Shown here in pieces: positions 57,506 through 64,000 of a stretch of 64,000 bases of DNA. Position 1 is the first letter of the stretch. Every line of letters begins with the position of its first letter. Origin of the DNA: Zhengitettix transpicula (lineage: Eukaryota; Arthropoda; Insecta; Orthoptera; Tetrigidae). The notes below the pieces were generated by a model. It was not told the origin of the DNA. It searched no databases and was given only the letters and a program-made list of their open reading frames with translations. Made by a program: the position numbers and the translations under genes. The stretch covers positions 208,984,746 to 209,048,745 of the forward strand of contig CM073590.1 of NCBI GenBank assembly GCA_037074705.1, written 5' to 3'.

Positions 57506-57875
57506 AAATTATATAATTAATGAAGTAAGAATTAAAAAGCTCAACAGAACCGAGAATGGAATCCGGGACCACTGCAAAGTACGCAGCTGCTCTAACCATC
57601 TGAGCTACCCTGTCGAAACAAGTCTAACTCTATTGTCTCTACCTCAGGATAACATAAAATTTACTAGTAAATTGTTCCATGGCTTACCTTAGGACTCCTG
57701 AAGAATGAACCGATGTCCAAATTTATCATAGCTCTAATGTTATTATTATATGAAGCTTAGGTATACAGAGTAGCTCGGATGGTTTAAAGAAGCTGGGAAC
57801 TTAGCAGTGATCGCGGGTTCAAATTCCCGGTTCTGTCGAGTTTTTGGTGTATCTTATTTCAATAATTCAGTTTAA
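57506..57875. mobile_element. Inverted pair of tRNA-derived sequences
   Basis: A tRNA-like sequence on the minus strand (57616 to 57543) and a related one on the plus strand (57764-57837) face away from a 150-base unique spacer. Both show an A-box-like TAGCTCRGATGG and a T-arm block; the plus copy has a good B box GGTTCAAATTCC (57816-57827), the minus copy a decayed one. Similarity continues about 35 bases past the tRNA-like 3' end on each side (TTCTGTYGAG, then T-rich). Acceptor-stem pairing is incomplete, and I do not call either a functional tRNA gene. The unit looks like a foldback element whose arms are tRNA-derived. Confidence 0.65.
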
Positions 57876-58801
57876 CTAACTTAACGAGCAGAGTTTAAGA
57901 TTACGCGTTCTTATTGATATAATAACTAGAGTATTTTTATATTATTTTAAAACACTGATATAAAAGAAGTAAATCTGGCTGTTAATAAATATTTTACACC
58001 GAGACACGACGCATTTCAATAATATAGTATCAGAACATGAAATTTACGTCTCAGGAAACTGTTGTTGGTTAAACATACAAGTGGCAAAACGTTCACACAT
58101 CAAGTTGCTAGAATGTGTCACGTTAACTCGGACGTGATCTTCATGAGATAACTTCTTCGACGTCTGCGGTCGTCGGCGTCGTGGATGGATGAGAACTGGC
58201 TTGAATAATGGCAACTATTTTATATACATTGGGGAAAAAATTACCTTCTACTGTCGGCTCTTACGTTTATAATACCATAAGGTCAAAAAACCTCATTCTG
58301 GCTGTTTCAAACCCGCTTCTAGTAATGAATACCGCCTTTCATTTATTGTTTTCCATGTACTACTTACCTTTTTACATTGTACATTTCTTCTTGTTCGGAA
58401 ATTTCAGTTAAATTCCTCGTAATCTTTTAGCACAATCCCTGTCTTGCATAAGCAAATTAGATAGCGGATAATTATTTTTCCAGAAATTTTCAATGACACA
58501 TTCCTCGTCATAGTTGTCATTAGTTTATAACAAATATTTAAATATACGCACACATGGGGTAATATTTCGGAAAACTAATGCTTTATTGCATTGGACGTTT
58601 CCATGTTTGCAAAATTTCCACGTAATGATTTGCCTGTAAATTTTGTTGTTCTCGTTTGAAACTGAAATACTGTACAGTAATGAAGCTAAAACATTATTGG
58701 AATATTTGTCGAATATGAAAATTAAATATTATTTAGAATCAAAACTGAGAGAGGATTAAAAAATTCGAATGATTTATACATTTTTTACACTAGTTGAACT
58801 A
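57876..58801. other. Non-coding stretch
   Basis: No gene recognised. The short plus frame at 58208-58411 has hydrophobic AT-rich composition only. Confidence 0.5.
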
Positions 58802-60102
58802 CCACTGCGAACAAAAAGTCAGGTGAATTTATTTATAAAATATAAATTAATTATTTATTTTTCCAAATCAATTTCATCCCCTTCAAATGAATAATCCCCG
58901 TCCGATAAAACGCATTATTTTCAACGCTTTGTCCAGTCCTCCAAACAGTTGGAATAGTCTTTTTCCGGTATAGCCTTCAGGACCTTCTTCGATTCGGTTT
59001 TTATCTCCTCAATCGTGTCAAAACGGCATCACCGCATTGGCCTTTTGAGTTTGCTGAATAGCCAGAAGTCGCACGGAGCCAAATCAGGCGAATTTGGTGG
59101 TTGCGGTACGATATGAGTCGAGTTTTTGGCAAAAAAAGTCGCGAACAACCAATGCAGTATGACATGGTGCATTATCGTGATGAAGAAACCAAGAGTTGTT
59201 CGCCCATAATTCTGGTCGTTTCAGACGAATAGCTTCACGCAAACGACTCATAACGCTCAAATAATATTCAATGTTGACAGTTTGGCCCGGCGGAAGGAAT
59301 TCATAGTGCACCACACGACGATAATCAAAGAAAACTGTCAACAGACCTTGATTTTCGATCGACTTTGCCGTGGTCTTTTCGGTCTTGCTTCACCTTTTGC
59401 ACGATATTCGTTGGATTGGTCGGTGGTTTCAGGGTCGTATACGTAAATCCAAGTCTCGTCTCCAGTAATGATGCATTTAAAGTGGTCCTGATAGTCAGAC
59501 AGCAATGTTTCACAAACATCAACGCGACGCTTGTACTTGAGCGATTTTGGCACTAATCGAGACTTGACGCGTTTGAGACACGAAACATTCTTCAAAATGG
59601 TTTGGGCTGAGCCAAATGATATTCCAATACTATCAGCGAGATCTCTAATTGTCCATCGACGATTTTCAAGCACCAAATCTTGATTATTTGGACGTGGCCC
59701 TCGTCGGTAGACGTTGATGGTCGTCCAGAGCGCGGTTCGTCTTCAACGCGTTCTGGCCCTCTTTGAACTCGTTCTACCACTTATAAACGTTTTTTTGTGC
59801 CATAGTTTGATCACCAAAGGCCTTCCGCAACATTTTCAACGTGTCCGCACAAGAATATTCGTTCTGCAAACAAAATTTGATGCAAGTTCTTTGCTCAACA
59901 AAATCACCCATTGCAAAAATCGAAAAATTCACTTTTGGTTGTTTACAAAAACACGTGTAACTCGGAGATAATTAAACCTTTTAACAAACAGACGCTTGGC
60001 AAATATTATAGACAGTCCTACCAACCTAGAAAAAAATTAAGTGCCTTCCTAATACCCGGGAGTTTTAAATAACAATGTCACCTTACTTTTTGATCACAGT
60101 GG
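58802..60102 (-). mobile_element. Defective mariner, copy 2 (1301 bp)
   Basis: The CDS-proximal end (right side, read on minus) is CCACTGTGATCAAAAAGTAA; the other end is CCACTGCGAACAAAAAGTCA. TA lies outside both (58800-58801, 60103-60104). The leader ACTCCCGGGTATTAGGAAGG and most of the body match copy 1 closely, so the two are sister insertions. Confidence 0.92.
58855..59911 (-). pseudogene. Mariner transposase pseudogene, copy 2
   Basis: Unlike copy 1 it keeps an ATG start (59909-59911) leading into GDFVEQRTCIKFCLQNEYSC. The Tyr codon of the KWYNEF segment is a TAG stop. The middle is open: LENRRWTIRDLADSIGISFG, then GDETWIYVYDPET with the first catalytic Asp. A frameshift near 59340 separates this from FDYRRVVHYEFLPPGQTV, and LHHDNAPCHTALVVRDFF carries the second Asp. 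A further shift follows (FFCQKLDS), after which the third-Asp region and the DEIDLEK terminus lie in another frame, with GRRFD also disturbed. It is inactive. The two copies carry different lesions, so they decayed independently after insertion. Confidence 0.9.
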
Positions 60103-60104
60103 TA

Positions 60105-62781
60105 CATTGTTTACATCGTTATAACCTTCTGTGAGGGATTAAATATAAATAACTCTGCTCCCACAAAATAGATCCAAATATAATATTTATTGTGTTTCGT
60201 AATTTTTTAAATGGTTTATCATAGTCATCGATACTTTATTTTCAACGAATTAATACAAATGCATAACGTTCCACACTTTTACAAATATTGCTTATTGAAT
60301 AGTCGCGAGCAGGTAAATAACCGATTCCAGATACTAAGTTTATATGGCAATTCCCGGGTGATTAGCAAGGCACAAAACCTCTCCCCTGTACGCATTACGC
60401 CTTACTTGACTCGCAGTGAATGAATTGGAGCAGTTTAATGTGTGACGTGCGCTGTATACAATATCTTCCGCTCTGCAGGTTCAGCGAGGGCTCGCTTAAT
60501 TGGCCTTTGGGAGAGTCGCTTACCGTTAAGGTAGATTACTACAGTCTACGGCGTGACACTTGGCAGAGAAGCTCTTGTACATGGCGAACGAGGGATTCAC
60601 GTCGCCTATTAGCGTCGGGAACAGAACAGTCTCAAGTAGGAGCAGCTGTAGAAAGCATACTACAACTGCGCCTTGTCTCAAAAATCTAACACGAAGGCAA
60701 AGTGAACGTCTCGTTAAAGTTGTCATCTCATTCGGGAAAACAGGGATAGTAATTATTAAATCAGATTGAGTTCCAAGAGTCGATTTATATACAATAACAA
60801 TTTTTTAATCAATACAATATCATCTCACAGCGTGACATTTCCGTCTTACTAACAATTACTGTGTTAGTTTCCATACAAATAATTATGTTATTTCATCAGT
60901 AAACGAAAAACTGACAGGCATTGAACATTTATAATGGTCGACAAATTAATAGTTCAAGCAATGTACGAAATAATAAATTCTAGATAAGAAGAGAATATTA
61001 AAAGTAAAGCTATTAAACGTACTGCATTGAGACAAAATAACTTTATTTATTATCCGTACCTTTTAAAATTTTGAAGTATTTAAAATATGCTGAAGATCCA
61101 AGTTGAGATAAATATTTGCAATTTAATGTGTTACATATCCAATATTTCAGTATTTTGTTTGTTATTTTCCATTCCGGCTAATATACTACAGTAAAAAGAA
61201 CATACATTATTATATATATCATTACTGTTATCTCAACGCTCCGTACATGAAACCGAAACCGCTTCCGAGAACTGTGTTGAACTCTATATTGCCAAAATAT
61301 ATCAACATATAGAGCTTAATGATTCCTTCGGCGGTAAAAGTTTTCAGAAGGAACATTGCGATTCCTCTGTAAACACCTAAGCATATAAGTGGCTTTCGTT
61401 ATGAAGCCACAATGACTGTAAGCACTTTGTGTGGTACTCATTTTTTAACTTATATTGGACTGCTATATGGCTATTTATTCGTCCACTGCCCGCTGCTGTT
61501 ACAGGCTTTGGAACACCATGCTTGAATTTCGGGTCCCAGTAATTATAACAATGTACCCAATTCTATGGCCTGTGCAGTGATGTGAATAGTTTTCTAAAAA
61601 AAAACATGTTCGTCTATATAATTTTATGGCTACCTGTGACCCTGTATCATACTTATTATCTTTGGAAGTTCATCCAACAGCCTTCATTCATCACGTAATT
61701 GAACGATTGGGAACCACAGTTGTGATGGTCTAAATTCAAGTAATTCATCCGGGAGTGTTTCTTGATTATACCGCTGAATGGGACGACAGTGGATTTTGAC
61801 TTCTCAGAAGCATGACAGGAGTAAAGTCACGTGGAAGTACTATTATTAATCTCAAACAAGGCATATTCTTTCTAGAAATAGATAACTTGTTCAAATAAAT
61901 ATCATAAAAACGGTGTCAGAACCTTCTAAATGTTTTTGAAAGAGTTGAAATCCATTACAGTATGGATTGTTCTCATTCTCGATGATTGGGATGTAGAAAA
62001 AATAGGAACGATGAATGACTGAAATTGTTTGTTTGGACCTACATTTTTACCAGAAGCAGTTTACATAAACGTAGTTCATTCAAGTTTTTTTATTTGCCTG
62101 CTAATTTACAATCTACAACGATGGCATTGCAATACAAATTCTAAATGGCGTAATCGTCCATTAGCCATTGGTAGATTTGGTTTATTTAGTCCATATTTTG
62201 CATCTCTGGTGTTAGGTTCGTAGGCCACATTATTCTTAGTCTTCTCTCTACCGCTGGAGGATTGATTATTTCTCGTGTCCTCCAATTCGTTAGGCAGAGT
62301 CTCTTCATTTCCTTGACAATAAATTGTATATTCAGTTCATTGAGCAGTGTGAAGGTCGACACAAACCATGGTTGGTTAGAGATGGAGTGCAGTATTTTAG
62401 ATTGGATTATTTATATATATTTTTGGTTAGACGGCCCTAGTAATACATTTGTACAATAGAACTGACATTAACCAGGTCATATCTCTGAATTTCAGATTAA
62501 TTTGCCAGAATTTCATTTTGACATGTTTTTTCCAGCTCATTTTTTGATCCAGATGTAATCCTACGTACATTGTTCAACATTTAATCTCCATTTTACATCA
62601 TTCCACTATTTTTAGATGATGAGCCAATGAAGGAAATTATGCAAATTAGTTTAATCACTTCTTAGCTGATAAGATTTCCCTGCAGTAGTGGTCCAACTTA
62701 TCAAGTAGATTCTTCCAGCAACGATTTTGGTGAATGAAGACTCTGCGTTACTGTGGTTCCACTAAATCTGTTGCGTTGCAG
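60105..62781. other. Non-coding stretch, probably intron or upstream sequence
   Basis: 60400-60700 is GC-richer with overlapping open frames on both strands but no domain. The remainder is AT-rich. It would be the intron preceding the exon at 62782 if that exon is internal. Confidence 0.45.
62636..62650. promoter_or_regulatory. Octamer-like site, second copy
   Basis: AATTATGCAAATTAG repeats 15 bases of the site at 3953-3969 and contains the POU octamer ATGCAAAT. It lies about 130 bases upstream of the exon start. Function is untested. Confidence 0.2.
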
Positions 62782-62966
62782 ATGATCCTGCCGCCGCCCC
62801 CGTCCATCACGGCGCAACGCACCCGCAAGTCCAGCAGCGTGGTCCAGTGGAGGCGGCGCCACGTGCGCGAGGGCCTCCTGGTCGTGGACCAGGCGCAGCT
62901 CGCCAAGCTCGTCAAGAGGGACCCCATCGACAAGTACTACAGCCTCGACCCCGAGCCATTCGCCAC
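62782..62966 (+). CDS. Host protein-coding exon, N-terminal part of an unidentified protein (possibly a kinase)
   Basis: This 185-base block is strikingly GC-rich in an AT-rich setting and strongly biased to C/G at third codon positions. It is preceded by TTGCGTTGCAG, a plausible acceptor, and followed by GTGAGTAA, an excellent donor. The frame begins at once with ATG and gives 61 codons plus two bases (phase 2): a proline cluster (LPPPPS), a basic stretch (QWRRRHVRE), a hydrophilic helix (VDQAQLAKLVKRD) and DKYYSLDPEPFA at the end. In DAPK-related kinases (Drak/STK17 type) a similar Y-x-L-x-P-E-P-F-A stretch precedes the Gly-rich ATP loop, so a kinase N-terminus is conceivable; the domain itself would lie in later exons outside the window. 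The ATG may be the true start, with the upstream CAG incidental, or an internal Met. Confidence 0.75.
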
Positions 62967-64000
62967 GTGAGTAAACATCGCTAATAAACCATTGCGATTA
63001 GGCATGGACGTATTACAATTAATTTAATTAATCGATTGTGCTCGCTACTTAGTATATTATATCATCTGAAGAACAGTTACTCCAGTATATAATGGTCGTA
63101 TACATGCAAGCTTTCCTATGAATAATTGAGTGTTAACCAGCCACGCTGAATAGAACTATTCAGACTGACCTGTCACGTGTAGTAGATGAGCACTTTACTG
63201 CTTGTGTAAATGCGCTCTATATATTACCGTCGCAAGTACTCGCCCAGCTGCTGCAGTACCAGAGTTATTGAGTTGAGCTAAGTTACGTCTTGGGTGGCTT
63301 ATACGCTTGGCGTGGTGCCGGATTAAAACGCAGCTACTTTGTTCTCGTCTTCTTACAACAGACTTCAACTCGCTGAAATTTACGGCTCTCAGGACTACAT
63401 CAATTAGTTATAATATTTATGTCTGCCTGCTCTCCCATCAATCAAATTCCTTACAAACACAAAGCTTTGGTTTTAAACTTGAAAAAGTATATATTCCTTG
63501 TGGATTAATAATATCTGGTCTGAGTGATGATGAGACGTGAGGAATGTTAATTAGGAAAAGCTAAATATATGTAATACGAAGAGGAATTATTTTAAACGTA
63601 TGATTTACACTTTCATCAATTACTATACAACCTCACACGTCAATGTGAAGTTAAAAAATGTATACGATAATGCCCACCACAATTTAGGAAAAACATATAC
63701 AAATTGGTATCATAAGGTAAACTACCCCAGAATAGTTCTTAATTTCCTTTATAAACATCCTATAAAGAAAATTACAACAGTAAACAACTCAACTGATGCC
63801 GACATTTTTCTCATCTCGAATTTAAATTTTCAAAATTTAGGTTAATAAAAATAATGGTCTCCTCAAATTTATATTCACAGACATTTATTAATAAACAGAC
63901 ATAGATTAGAATAATAAAATATAAACAACCACCAATTAAATATAAATAATAAAAATAACTATCCACATAAATTTTAAAGTCTTTGTTGTTACAAAACTAA
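62967..64000. other. Probable intron downstream of the exon
   Basis: Starts with the donor GTGAGTAA. No further exon was recognised up to the window end; frames at 63307-63540 and 63600-63845 have neither coding bias nor domains. Confidence 0.5.

Noticed and set aside
57764..57837. A real tRNA gene
   Set aside because: A and B boxes are present but stem pairing is incomplete, and an inverted diverged partner with matching outer flanks shows it belongs to a repeat.
62748..62933. Minus-strand frame opposite the exon at 62782
   Set aside because: Splice signals and third-position GC bias fit the plus strand only.
1..64000. CRISPR array, prokaryotic operon, phage or virus genome
   Set aside because: No regularly spaced short repeats, no dense frames with ribosome-binding sites and no viral replicase or capsid signature; the tandem repeats seen belong to transposons.

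Overview
The window looks like repeat-rich, gene-poor nuclear DNA of an animal, most probably an insect. The base composition is AT-rich and there are no dense reading frames, operons or prokaryotic signals. The only convincing host coding sequence is one short GC-rich exon with canonical splice sites near the right end (62782-62966). Almost everything else that can be recognised is a transposable element, mostly decayed. The repertoire (several mariner/Tc1 lineages, long foldback elements, LTR remnants in ATAT sites, tRNA-derived SINEs, degraded LINE reverse transcriptases) fits a large insect genome of the cockroach/termite/orthopteroid kind. The sequence alone does not fix the species.

Layout, left to right. 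1-5147 is unremarkable AT-rich DNA with a (TA)n tract and a small hairpin. 5148-14532 is an accessory stretch: an LTR-like repeat, a retroposon copy, a gypsy-integrase-like fossil, a 1.3-kb foldback element with internal tandem repeats (9216-10512), a second LTR-like repeat and a deleted Tc1-family transposon. 17706-27719 holds a LINE RNase H fossil, two more LTR-like repeats on the + strand and one on the - strand, a foldback MITE, a tRNA-derived SINE, another retroposon copy and an 0.8-kb module bounded by perfect 21-bp inverted repeats. 29598-44480 carries four more retroposon copies, one apparently intact mariner transposon (39406-40703, 357-residue transposase) and two broken LINE reverse-transcriptase fragments. 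44481-54929 is mostly unassigned and contains a candidate GC-rich exon, an unrecognised open stretch, a compact foldback element, a hAT-like MITE and the last retroposon copy. 54930-60102 contains two related but broken mariner copies in opposite orientation, with an inverted pair of tRNA-like sequences almost exactly between them.

Three themes stand out. First, five LTR-like repeats (four clear family members and a diverged relative) all abut ATAT, and the four with two intact ends have ATAT on both sides, as known for some Ty3/gypsy elements. Second, one roughly 520-bp unclassified retroposon family is present eight times, each copy cut at a different point from one end. Third, inverted-repeat architectures are unusually frequent. 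No CRISPR array, rRNA, functional tRNA gene or virus was found. No complete undescribed multi-gene system is visible; the best candidates for something new are the foldback element at 9216-10512, the reiterated primer-site-like modules in the LTR at 18701-19880 and the eight-copy retroposon family.
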